A DNA stretch of 64,000 nucleotides from Staphylotrichum longicolle (taxonomy: Eukaryota > Ascomycota > Sordariomycetes > Sordariales > Chaetomiaceae), in the NCBI GenBank assembly GCA_019096155.1, contig JAHCVI010000004.1, forward strand, positions 2,356,001-2,420,000, in the 5' to 3' direction. The notes under the pieces are model-generated. The model was not told where the DNA came from, searched no databases, and saw only the letters and a list, made by a program, of their open reading frames with translations. Position 1 is the stretch's first letter. Each line of letters begins with the position of its first letter. A program made the position numbers and the translations under genes. This document shows positions 1 to 10,400 of this stretch, piece after piece.

Positions 1-35
1 TGGACAGTCGCAGACGCATCACCAACCAGCCAAGC

Positions 36-2306
36 ATGGCGGGCGCGGGTAGCACAACCTCGTCTCTCACTTCCACATCGCACACTCTTTCGCACGCCCC
101 AGCCATGGCCAACGCAATCGCTCAGCTCGAGAGCGGCTCGGCCCTCGCCGTCTTCCTCGACTCGACCTTCCCCTCCAACAGACACGCCTTCCTCCGTCCA
201 TCGCCCCTCCTGCCGGCCGGGTCGCTCCAGCTGGCCAAGGAGACGCTCGATGCGCTGGCCGGGCAGGTCGCCGACCAGCAGCAGCAGAGGCTGCGCGATG
301 CCGGCAAGAAACGGAAACGCGACGGCTCCCAGGGCAAGGCGGCCGTCTTGAAGATCAGGAGACTCCACGTGGACGGCTTCGAGACGGGCCAGGTCTGGCA
401 GCAGGCCAAGAAGATCATTGCCAGCACATTGGATGAGTCCCGCCAAGTGCTCAGCGAGCTCGAGGAGAGCAACGAGGTCGAGCAGGACGGCACGGATGGT
501 GCTGAAGATGCCAAGGCTATCGAGTTTGGAGAGGATGGATTCGAGGTGGGCTCTGAAGAGGATGAGTCTGCCAGCGACGGCGACACCGAGGAGTCCGATG
601 AGGAAGGCGCCGGCCTAGACAATGAGGACGACGAAATGTTTGATCTCGAGGCGGAAGAGGGTGAAGATGATGAGGAGGAGGAAGATGGCGAGGATGAAGA
701 TGCCGACGAAGAAGCCGAAGTAGAAGACGACGAGGAAGAGGGTGAAGGGGGCGACTATGATGATGAGCCCGAAGAAGAGTTTGTCGAGGATCCCAATGGC
801 CTCAACGACGGCTTTTTCTCGATTGACGACTTCAACAAGCAGACGCAATGGTTCGAGGACCAGGATGCCCGCGCGGACCCCAACACGGATCAGTTCAGCG
901 ACGATGAGTCGGTCGACTGGCATGGGGATCCTTTCTCAGCCAAGAAGCCGAGCAAGAAAGGGGGGGATGATGATGAAGAGGATGAGGAGTCGGAAATGGA
1001 TGTCGATGAGGATGACGAGGACGACGAGGCAGTTGCCGCGCTGAGCAAGAAGGATATGGATGATTTGGACGGAGACAGTGACGAGGAGGAGGGAGGGAAC
1101 CTGCAGGACGATCTCGACGATATGGGTCTCGACCTCACGGCCAACGACATTTACTACAAAGATTTCTTCGCTCCGCCGAGGCGGAAGAGGAAGCCGGGGA
1201 GCTTTAAACCGCGCGGTAATCTCCCTGAGCCGTCAAGGCCAGACGACGCCGACATGGAGAGGGCTGAAAATGACGTCCGTCGCGACCTCTTCGACGACCT
1301 GTCCGAGAGGTCCGACTCCGAGGATGCTTTATCCGATGTCTCGGCCGGCAACCCCAAGTCACGTCGCTCGGCCCACGAACGGAGGCAGGCCAAGGTCGCA
1401 GCTGAGATCCGCAAGCTCGAGGCGGAACTCGTCGCTAAGCGGGCCTGGACGCTCTCTGGCGAGGCTACCGCCGCAGCCCGCCCGTTGAACTCGCTGCTCG
1501 AAGAGGATCTGGACTTTGAGCACGTCGGGAAGCCCGTCCCTGTCATCACCGAGGACGTTTCCGAGTCTATCGAGGAGCTCATCAAGCGCCGCATTCTGGC
1601 AAATGAGTTCGACGAGGTGCTTCGCAGACGGCCAGACACGCTCGGCAACCCGAACGACGCGCGGCGCGGCCTGGTCGACGTCGATGACACCAAGGGTAAG
1701 CAGAGCTTGGCCGAGATCTACGAGGAGGAGCACGTCAAGAAGGCCAATCCGGACGCCTACGTCAGCGCCGCGGACGAGAAGGTCCGCCGTGACGAGGAAG
1801 AGATTAAGAATATGTGGAAAGAGATCAGCGCCAAGCTCGACGCGCTCAGCAGCTGGCACTACAAGCCCAAGCCTGCGGCGCCGACGCTCACAGTGGTTGC
1901 CGACGTGGCCACGGTGGCCATGGAGGATGCTCAGCCCACAACTGCCCAGGGCGTCGCCGGCGGCGAGAGCATGATTGCCCCGCAGGAGGTGTATGCACCG
2001 GGCAAGGACACGGCCGAGAAGGGCGAGGTTGTGGCCAAGAGCGGGCTGCCAGTGGCCAAGCAGGAGATGAGCCGCGAGGACAAGCTGCGGCGGCGCAGGC
2101 GCGAGAAGGAGCGCATCCGCAAGGCGGGTGGCCTCGACGCGAACAAGCCTGTCAGTAAGAAGGCTCAGGCGCAGCGCGAGGCCATGAGCGACCTGAAGAA
2201 GGGTGGGGTCAAGGTCATCAACCGCAAGGGTGAGGTGGTGGGATTGGATGGCAAGAAGGTGGTCGAGCAGAAGGGCCCGCAGAGCAGTGGTGCTTTCAAG
2301 CTGTAA
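36..2306 (+). CDS. mpp10: U3 snoRNP protein MPP10
   Basis: A single uninterrupted frame of 756 residues. MPP10 is a component of the U3 snoRNP within the small-subunit processome. It acts in the nucleolus in early cleavage of pre-rRNA, together with Imp3 and Imp4. The N-terminal part (residues about 25-140) is followed by a long Asp/Glu-rich stretch (about 140-355). The hallmark segments come next: NGLNDGFFSIDDFNKQ inside the acidic part, DIYYKDFFAPP near residue 371, and EDLDFEHVGKPVP near 490. The C-terminal end is basic (REDKLRRRRREKERIRK). The first ATG, 35 nt from the window edge, gives a length normal for the family. A second in-frame ATG at codon 24 is a possible alternative start. The identification is firm. 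Confidence 0.95.
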   Translation: MAGAGSTTSSLTSTSHTLSHAPAMANAIAQLESGSALAVFLDSTFPSNRHAFLRPSPLLPAGSLQLAKETLDALAGQVADQQQQRLRDAGKKRKRDGSQGKAAVLKIRRLHVDGFETGQVWQQAKKIIASTLDESRQVLSELEESNEVEQDGTDGAEDAKAIEFGEDGFEVGSEEDESASDGDTEESDEEGAGLDNEDDEMFDLEAEEGEDDEEEEDGEDEDADEEAEVEDDEEEGEGGDYDDEPEEEFVEDPNGLNDGFFSIDDFNKQTQWFEDQDARADPNTDQFSDDESVDWHGDPFSAKKPSKKGGDDDEEDEESEMDVDEDDEDDEAVAALSKKDMDDLDGDSDEEEGGNLQDDLDDMGLDLTANDIYYKDFFAPPRRKRKPGSFKPRGNLPEPSRPDDADMERAENDVRRDLFDDLSERSDSEDALSDVSAGNPKSRRSAHERRQAKVAAEIRKLEAELVAKRAWTLSGEATAAARPLNSLLEEDLDFEHVGKPVPVITEDVSESIEELIKRRILANEFDEVLRRRPDTLGNPNDARRGLVDVDDTKGKQSLAEIYEEEHVKKANPDAYVSAADEKVRRDEEEIKNMWKEISAKLDALSSWHYKPKPAAPTLTVVADVATVAMEDAQPTTAQGVAGGESMIAPQEVYAPGKDTAEKGEVVAKSGLPVAKQEMSREDKLRRRRREKERIRKAGGLDANKPVSKKAQAQREAMSDLKKGGVKVINRKGEVVGLDGKKVVEQKGPQSSGAFKL

Positions 2307-2840
2307 TGAGGTCGGTAAACCGCATCGTAGACTTGGTCAACTGGTGTTTTTTACACAGCCAGAGAGGTCCAGGATGTACACTCAGGTGAAAGAGAAGCCC
2401 AGAGAGGAAAGCCCCCGAGAAAGGGGAGTTGTCCAACAGCAATCGTTGCCATTTTGTGCATACTTCATTGATACATGGGGTTCGTGATGGCTTCCGAATC
2501 CTGCACTACTCTCTCTCTTGCTCTCAAACATGAACCGCCCATCCTGGGAGCAGTTTGCCTTCTTGGTGACGTACATATTTGGAGGAAATGCGGCACAACT
2601 CCGGCAAAATAGCAGTTGTCAAACGGGTGGGTCCAACCTTCAAGCTCTGGCCAATAATGGCTGGGGCATTTGTGCTCCAGCGAGCTGGCCCGTGTGCCCA
2701 GCGGCGAAAAGCGATCGGATTATCAACGCAACGACCTTGAATTCGCCGCGGGGAGGGCCCTTTTGACTTCGCGACGCCTGCCGACGACTCGGACCTCTCC
2801 ACTCCTTCCAACCCGCTTCGGCACACACACACATCACAAG
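2307..2840. other. intergenic spacer between MPP10 and the complex I gene
   Basis: This stretch of 534 nt holds the MPP10 3' end and the promoter of the next gene. Apart from a CCAAT box it shows no coding or RNA feature that I can support. Confidence 0.6.
2651..2655 (+). promoter_or_regulatory. CCAAT box upstream of the complex I PSST gene
   Basis: A CCAAT pentamer lies 186 nt upstream of the ATG of a respiratory-chain gene. CCAAT is the binding core of the fungal HAP2/3/5 complex, which activates many respiratory genes. A pentamer is common by chance, so the assignment is suggestive only. Confidence 0.35.
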
Positions 2841-3689
2841 ATGCTGTCTTCTGCGAGGACAGCGGCCTCGCTGGCCCTGCGAGGTGAGTTTGGGATCGCT
2901 TCTCGTCCCCCCGTTTTCCCCCAGCTCGACCTCGGAGCTGACCATTGCAACCCACTTCCACAGCGAGGCCAACGGCTTCTCTCGTCCCCTTCCGCGCCGC
3001 CGCCGCCCTCTCGACCTCATCCCGCAACGATGCCGCCAGCGCCGTCCAGCCACACGCCGGGTACGGCCTCGCCAAGCGCGAGCGCAAGGAAGTCCCGCTT
3101 CCCAGCCAGGAGGGTACCAAGGGCTTGGTGCAATACGCCCTGTATGTTTAGCTCATCCTCATTCTGCTTCTCCTTTTTTTCTCCCACGGTGACCGAGTGT
3201 GAGGCTGACAAGGAGATCCTTCTCTCCCCAAACTACAGCACAACCCTCGACATCATGACCAACTGGGCGCGCCAGGGCTCCCTGTGGCCCATGACCTTCG
3301 GCCTGGCGTGCTGCGCCGTCGAGATGATGCACCTGTCGACCCCGCGCTACGACCAAGACAGGCTGGGCATCATCTTCCGCGCGTCGCCGCGCCAGTCGGA
3401 CGTCATGATCGTCGCGGGCACGCTGACCAACAAGATGGCGCCCGCCCTGCGCCAGGTCTACGACCAGATGCCCGAGCCGCGCTGGGTCATCAGCATGGGC
3501 TCGTGCGCCAACGGCGGCGGCTACTACCACTACAGCTACAGCGTCGTGCGCGGCTGCGACCGCATCGTCCCCGTCGACGTCTACGTGCCCGGCTGCCCGC
3601 CCACCAGCGAGGCCCTCATGTACGGCATCTTCCAGCTGCAGAGGAAGATGCGCAATACCAAGATTACGAGGATGTGGTACCGCAAGTAG
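2841..3689 (+). CDS. NADH:ubiquinone oxidoreductase PSST/NuoB-type subunit (complex I, cluster N2)
   Basis: The three exons are 2841-2883, 2964-3141 and 3239-3689, giving 672 nt and 223 residues. Both introns have GT...AG ends. The protein is the mitochondrial complex I subunit that ligates Fe-S cluster N2 and passes electrons to ubiquinone. The N2 ligands are visible as the tandem Cys98-Cys99 (in LACCAVEMMH), Cys163 (GSCANGG) and Cys193 (VPGCPPT). The motif VPVDVYVPGCPPTSEALMYG is highly characteristic. The first 40 or so residues are rich in Arg, Ala and Ser with few acids, as expected of a mitochondrial presequence. The equivalent gene in other species is NDUFS7 or nuoB. A longer unspliced frame runs from 2670, but it scrambles the N-terminus, so I prefer the spliced model. 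Confidence 0.93.
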   Translation: MLSSARTAASLALRGEFGIASRPPVFPQLDLGADHCNPLPQRGQRLLSSPSAPPPPSRPHPATMPPAPSSHTPGTASPSASARKSRFPARRVPRAWCNTPCMFSSSSFCFSFFSPTVTECEADKEILLSPNYSTTLDIMTNWARQGSLWPMTFGLACCAVEMMHLSTPRYDQDRLGIIFRASPRQSDVMIVAGTLTNKMAPALRQVYDQMPEPRWVISMGSCANGGGYYHYSYSVVRGCDRIVPVDVYVPGCPPTSEALMYGIFQLQRKMRNTKITRMWYRK

Positions 3690-4434
3690 ATGGGAAACTG
3701 GTTGGTCGGTTTGCTTTTTCGGGGGGGAAACGGAAGGAATTATTTGGGGACGTGCAGGAACCTCCTGGTCTTGGACCGGGCCTGGGAAAAGGGGAGATTT
3801 CAGAGAATGGGGAAAGCCGGGAGGCAAAGAATACCCTTCTTGCCAGGCAACCTTTCTTTTTGTTGTGCCGATTCTGTACATATTGGTCTAGAAATCGCCT
3901 GGGCAGAATGCGCCGTCTGGGCTGTACAGTATGCCATTGTCTCGCAGTTCCGTGATGATTTTTGTTGGACGGACTGCTGATGAGTTTGGTGTTTCCTGGT
4001 CGTGGGTACTTCCACGACTTGCATGACTAAAAGTTGCCAATTGACCTTGTGGTGCCTCGTCATGTCTGGAGGTAGTGTCATGGCGGGAAATGGAAATAGC
4101 GACCGAGATTGAAGGCTCGGAGAATGAGGGCTCCCATATCGTGGCCGTGGTATTGCGGGAGCTAGGAGCATCTTCTTGACAGGTTGGCAATTGCCAGTCA
4201 ATCCTATTCGGCATCGCCTTCTTGCTTGTACCAGTTGAGATACCCGTTTCGAAAGTTGTTTGTTTGAATTGTAAAATGATGGTATTGCACGACAGCATAT
4301 CCTTCCATCCTTCGTGCTCCTGAACGCCATTTACCATGACATAACATTCGTCCCAGCGCCCTTGGATTATCTTCCAAGCCAAATACAAACACCGCCCACG
4401 CATCGGCTCGGACGGCCTCAAGTCGCAACACTGT
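3690..4434. other. convergent 3' spacer between the complex I gene and gamma-tubulin
   Basis: This stretch of 745 nt lies between two convergent genes and presumably holds both 3' untranslated regions. I see no coding or RNA feature in it. Confidence 0.6.
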
Positions 4435-6125
4435 TCACCCCATCCTCTTGTCAGTCTCTGCTGAGGTCGCCTGCTCTCCCAGATCAGGATTCAGGTAGTT
4501 CGCGTCCTCGGCCGCCTCGTACTCAGCAATGAGGTCGGCTACCACCTCCCTGGCCTCGTCGAACTCGCTGAGATTGTCGGAAAACGGCGCCGTTTTCTTG
4601 TACCCCTCCAAGAAGGCGTTGCGCTTCCGCATGCCCTCGTACTGCCTGAATATCCGCTTGAAGAGCTGCGATTACCGAGTCAGTAACGTTCGTCCGCTTT
4701 GGTGAGACAGGGCGCTGAGCACTTACAGTGGCAATGCTGGTGTGGTTGGCCAGCATCAGGCCGCTCACGCGGTGTGCCATTGGGATGTACGGGCTCCGCT
4801 TGGTCAGAGCTACTTGGATGCTGGCCGGGCCCCATGGGATAAAGGTGGCCAGACGGCGCTCTCTGATACGCAGCAAGCTCTTGTGCACGTCTGTCGGGTC
4901 GACCTCGCCTTGGATGACATTTAGAATTGAGATGTAACAGCTCTTCTTCCCCGGGACGGTCGACACCATGCGGTTCTTTGGCTGCAACAGCCGGCGCATG
5001 ACGTCGAGAACAGTGGTTTTGCGGACAGTCTTGGCCTGCTCAACTTGGTCGCCCGTGAAGGGGGTGTAGGCGGTCATCAAGAAGTGGCAGCGTGGCGTGG
5101 GGATGAGCGAGGCGAGGATGCTGACGAGGTCGTTGTGCATGTAGCCGGGGTATCTGAGAGTGGTCGTGCTGGCTGACATGACTGTCGACACGAGCTGGTT
5201 GGTCTGCTGGAATGAGGGTTCTTGGAGATGGAGCCGATCGGCCGCAATGTGTGCCAAGGCTCCGTTATCGAGGACGACAACCGAGTCGGCGTTCTGTGTG
5301 AGCCTCCTCATGGTCAACATGCTGTTATAAGGGTGCACGACCACGTCGCCCGAGTTGGTCGTGTCTGGAAAGACAGAGTATGTCTGGATAATCTTCTTGG
5401 GAAACCTGTCGTTTAACCGCTCCAGGAGAAAGGAGCCGAGGCCGGATCCAGTGCCACCAGCGATGGAGTGTAGCATCATGAAGCCCTGTCACGAGTGAGC
5501 TGGAGCGTCGCTGTCCGCCCGTCGTTATACTCACCTCGAGCGAGTCACTACCGTCGGCTTCCCGGTCAATCATCTCCATGATCTCTTCATGCACCGACTC
5601 CCCCGTCTGGTACCCATCGCCCCAATTGTTTCCTGCACCCACACCGCTTTTGCCGACGTAGAAGTTCTCGGGGTTGTAGATGTTTCGATATGGGCCCGTC
5701 TGTATCCCGTGGATCACCTAAGACGACTCTTAGCATCCCACATGACAACTCAGCAATAGGCAGGTCGCGTACCCGTGGCTCGAGGTCGATGAGGATGGCG
5801 CGTGGGATGTACCGCGTATCGTCGCTCTGGTAGTAAAAGACATCTTTGCGATCGCCGCCTTCGGTCGCAAAGTCCTCGAGGTTGCCGTCTTGGCTGATGC
5901 CGTGTTCCTGGCAAAGCTGCTGCCAGAACTGACTGCCGACTTTTGGGTTGCTAGGTTAGCCTTGACCCGGCACCGAGTTGACCCAATTGCTCAACCATGC
6001 CCAGGGAGGAAGAGACTGACTGCTATTGCCGCACTGGCCGGCTTGGATGGTGATTATTTCTCTGTATCGACGTCAGTCGTCGGGTTCAGGGGGCTGAGGG
6101 GCAATGTGTCGCTGTACCTGGGCAT
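4435..6125 (-). CDS. tubG: gamma-tubulin
   Basis: The six exons, in coding order, are 6125-6118, 6061-6021, 5939-5773, 5717-5535, 5485-4727 and 4665-4435. They total 1389 nt and 462 residues, and all introns are GT...AG. Gamma-tubulin nucleates microtubules at the spindle pole body. The start MPREIITIQAGQCGNSIGSQFWQQ is diagnostic and appears only after joining the first three exons. The tubulin GTP-binding signature GGTGSG lies at about residues 141-146, and the C-terminal segment FSDNLSEFDEAREVVADLI is typical of the gamma class. The length is normal for the family (about 450-475). The first coding exon holds only 8 nt (ATG CCC AG), so the true start is easily missed. The gene is transcribed away from the phospholipase D gene across a spacer of about 1.3 kb. 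Confidence 0.95.
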
Positions 6126-7453
6126 TGTGGTGGCATTTGGGGTGTTAGTGGTGTTCGGATGCAAGACGCGTCGTTGCCCTGCTGGAGACGCGAATTTTGG
6201 ACCCCGCTGCAGCTTCACGGTCAGAGGGGCAACCCTGCACCCCAAAATCCCGTGGGACAGTTACACACTACCTAAACAGTGAACCAGCGAGTCCTCTTCC
6301 GGTCAGGCTTCCCGCGCCTAGTACAATGTATACTCGGTATCTGTGCAATTCGCTTCTGTGTTGGACAATGTGCTCTGGATTGACCCGGCCCTCCAAGCTC
6401 CGTGCCGGCTGCAAGTCCACCTTCCGTCATCCCAGCTTCTGGTTTGCCTTTCAAGTTGGTACAATACACAACGTACGGAATACAAACCGGGCAGCTCAGA
6501 CGAGACGACTTCCCAGGTGTCTGCGCCATCCCGACAGTGTGTGCTGTGGTTCTGAAAAATGTCAATTTTCTTTATCTCAAGATCATAATTGGAAGTAGAT
6601 GTCCTGCCTTTCAAAATACAGAAGCGGCGCTAGTAGATGACCTCTCACGATCTTGAAGTGGTTGAGTTCTTCCTTGAATGCGTATCGTACTGTATTGTAC
6701 TTCGTGTATGCGGTGACGTCTGAAGATGCGCTAAACTTGAAACATGCCCGGGGCTTGCCAGGGGTGGTTGCACAGCTTGTGGGGGTCGGCTCCACGCTGC
6801 CAAATTGCATCGTTGACCAGAAACCCCCTGTTCCAAGTACCAGGTCGATACCACTTCCAGGTTCCCAGTTTCCAAATTCATGAGAGGGACTGGAACCCAG
6901 AATTGAGAACAGGCGTCGCTAGTTGCATCCTCCCACGCATTCGTCTTCACCCTCTCCACAAAACTGACGATCAGCGCCTCCCTGCACTCCAAGGGGTGTG
7001 TAAGCCCGAAATTCCAGAGAGATACGAGTACCGACAGAGCGATCCATTGCGGACCCATCGGATCATCAACACGGCTGCCCGGGTTCCACGAAACCCTCCA
7101 CCTTCAACTGGATACTGCCCACGTGCGGCCTCCCAACCCGTTTGCGATTCTTCTTCAACAACGTTGCAACAGCTCTGATCATTCCGCTCCACTCGATACA
7201 ACCACCCTCTCGCACCATTGAGGAACCGACCCCAAGATCCAGCCGCGCCGCCCACCCCCGGGGCGTCGGAGGGTGCCTCGTTGTGCCTCGTTAGGGTGTA
7301 ACCTCATCGCTGCTGCTGTTGGCACTGAACATAGCTCTGCGCCGTGGCGAGTGCGGCATGCCTCGTTATTGAGGATTGGGGTCATACAACTGGCGGACTC
7401 GATAGGCACGGGCGGCATCGTTTGCCTCGCACCAAGCGAGACACCTTCACACC
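6126..7453. other. divergent promoter region of gamma-tubulin and PLD1
   Basis: This spacer of about 1.3 kb between two divergent genes contains only short shadow frames. I see no RNA gene or repeat. Both promoters and both 5' leaders should lie here. Confidence 0.6.
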
Positions 7454-10400
7454 ATGGCCGAAACGTCCCGACCAAAGGAGACCAACATGTCCTCGGGCAC
7501 CTTCTCCGAAATGCCCACAATCACCCAGGCCAAGGCGTTTGGGCCGGCAACACCTCTTGGTTCTGACGAGTTTGACTTCGCATCCAAGGGCACACAGGGC
7601 ACGCCGGCCGAGGACGAACCCGCCGATTACCTGAATGGAGGGCACCCACACGACAAGGTATCTCCCGTAGCAAAACCGCCAGCCATGAACACCGATCTGC
7701 CTCCACCACAGCCGACCGACGTGCCCGACATACCCGAACCGCCCTCTCCGGTCTATGGACGGAAGAGTGTACAGTTCGCCCGTGACGAGGGGCCTCCCGA
7801 TCCGGCAGCGACACACTCAAGGACTGGTTCTTGGGACACGAGGGAAGCCTTGGGGAAGCTTCGTGGTTCTGGATTCATAACCAAGTTGAAGGAATTTGCG
7901 TCGCCCGGGCCCAGGGAACCCAAACTCCACGAATGCCGCGGTGACACCCGAGCTGCCATCGACGTCCAGCTCGCCCACCGCGCTTCGACAAGCAAACCGG
8001 CCACCGCGCGCCGTTAAACGAGGGCAGCGACGACGATGCAGATGCCGAAGAGACCGCGGATGAAAATGCCGCGGGGCGTGCGAGAGGGAAACAGAGGAGG
8101 AAGAGGCGGATGCGAAGACTTAGGATGGAATCGTATTCGGTACCCAGTACCCCCAAGTCAGCTCGCTGGGGCCAGACGCGCCCGATGCCCAGAGTCGCCT
8201 TGCCTTCTTGCGCCGTGCTACCCTGGCCGGTATCGAGGATCACGGGTTTTCCGAGGCGAGGGCCGCGACCGTCTTGCTGGACAACGCGGCCCAAGGAGAG
8301 GGGTGAACTGGATGTCCAGGACGGGCGAGGAGGGGGAGGAGGCCGACAGCCCATCAGGTCTCCGCGTGGGACATCATTTCCGACGCCTGTCCGCGTTGGG
8401 GGGTGGTGGCGGTGGCGTGTCCGACGGTGATGCCATGAGTCCTAGGAGACCGTTCTTTGGCGCGGACAGGGCCTCGACGTTTGGCGTCCAGAAATGGCGC
8501 CAGGTTAAAGGTGCACTGAAGCTCTTGCGGCAAAAGAAGGACGAGCAGTTTGACTTTTCCAAATCCGCCGAACTCATGGCAGAGCTCTTCGGCGGCGCGC
8601 CGGCCGTCTTGATGCTCGCAAGCATGATTCAGCGGGACGAGCACGGCAACAAGAGGATACCCGTCTTACTCGAGCAGCTGAGATTGCGGATTACCGACAG
8701 CACCCCGGCTCCAGACAAAGATAGCGAGAGGCATTGGATCTTTACCATGGAGCTCGAGTACGGGAGCGGCCCGAGTCAGATGAAGTGGACCATCAAGCGA
8801 ACCATCAAAGACATCATGAACCTCCACTGGAAGTACAAGTTGACCTTGGGCAACGAAGGGTTCCCCACCAAGAGTTCCGACCACGGGCGGCCCAAGCAGC
8901 CGCGGTTTCCCCTGTCTGCCTTCCCATACCTCCGCGGCGTCAGAGGTCTGGATGACAACGAGGAAGAGGATCCCGCCAACGAAGAAACTGCTGGTGACCT
9001 CACCGCTGGCGAGGGAACGGTGCAGGAGGGCACCGACTTTGAAGATCGACCGCCCATGCGCAAGAAGCGATCTCGCATGTCCTACCTTGGTGGTCGACGA
9101 AAGCCCTCGGCCCTGGGCTCGAATGCCGACCTCGGCCAGATGGTTTCCGACGCTGCTGCGATGAGGAGAAAATACGTCGAGCGGCAGCAGAGGATGCTGG
9201 AGAAGTATCTTCAAGACATGATCCGCTGGCTCATGTTCAGAGCCGACAGCAATCGCCTGTGTCGCTTCCTTGAGCTGTCCGCTCTCGGAGTCCGCCTCGC
9301 GGCTGAGGGCAGCTACCACGGAAAGGAATGCTACCTGCACATCCAATCATCCAAGGGCCTCGACTTCCGCCGGGTGCTTACCCCGGGCAAGGTGATCGCC
9401 AGGCACAGCCGAAAGTGGTTCTTGGTACGGCAGAGCTACATTGTCTGTGTCGAATCACCCGAGAACATGAACATCTACGATGTCTACCTCGTCGATTCAA
9501 AATTCAGCATTGTTACCAAGAGCAAAGAGAAGCACCTCCGCCCCAAAAGCCGAGAAAAGGAAGAAGACATTGAGAAGTTCGACCCCACCGCTCGCCGGTC
9601 AACTGACAAGCATCACACACTGAAGATCATCACATCGGAACGAAAAGTGAAACTTTTCTCCCCCAACCAACACCTCATCGCACAGTTTGAGGAGTCCATT
9701 ATGGAGATGCTGAAGAGCACCCCTTGGCACCTTGAAAATCGCTTCGGCAGCTTTGCTCCCGTCCGGACCGGCGTCCACGCCCAGTGGCTGGTTGACGGCC
9801 GGGACTACATGTGGAACGTCTCCCGGGCCATTAGCATGGCGAAGGATTTTGTCTACATCCATGACTGGTGGTTGAGTCCCGAGCTGTACATGAGGCGGCC
9901 GGCCTGTATCAGCCAGAAATGGCGTCTCGACCGTCTTCTCCAGCGCAAGGCGGCCGAGGGTGTCAAGATCTTTGTCATTGTCTACCGCAACGTCGAAGCT
10001 GCCATCCCTATCGACTCCGAGTATACCAAGTTCTCGCTCCTCAACCTCCATCCCAACATATTCATCCAACGGTCACCGCACCAGTTCAAGAAGAATCAGT
10101 TCTTCTTTGCCCACCATGAGAAGATCTGCATTGTGGACCACGACATCGCCTTCGTGGGTGGTATTGACTTGTGTTTTGGCCGGTGGGACACCCCCAAACA
10201 TCCGGTGGTGGATGACAAGCCCACCGGCTTCGAATCTCAGGACGCCCCCAAGGACGCCGAACACTGCCAGCTGTTCCCCGGCAAGGACTATTCCAACCCC
10301 CGAGTCCTGGACTTCTCCAAGCTCCACGAGCCGTATGAAGAGATGTACGACAGATCCATGACACCGCGCATGCCCTGGCATGATATCGCCATGCAGGTTG

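Noticed and set aside
3159..3881. 240-codon minus-strand frame over the complex I gene
   Set aside because: A shadow of a clearly conserved exon.
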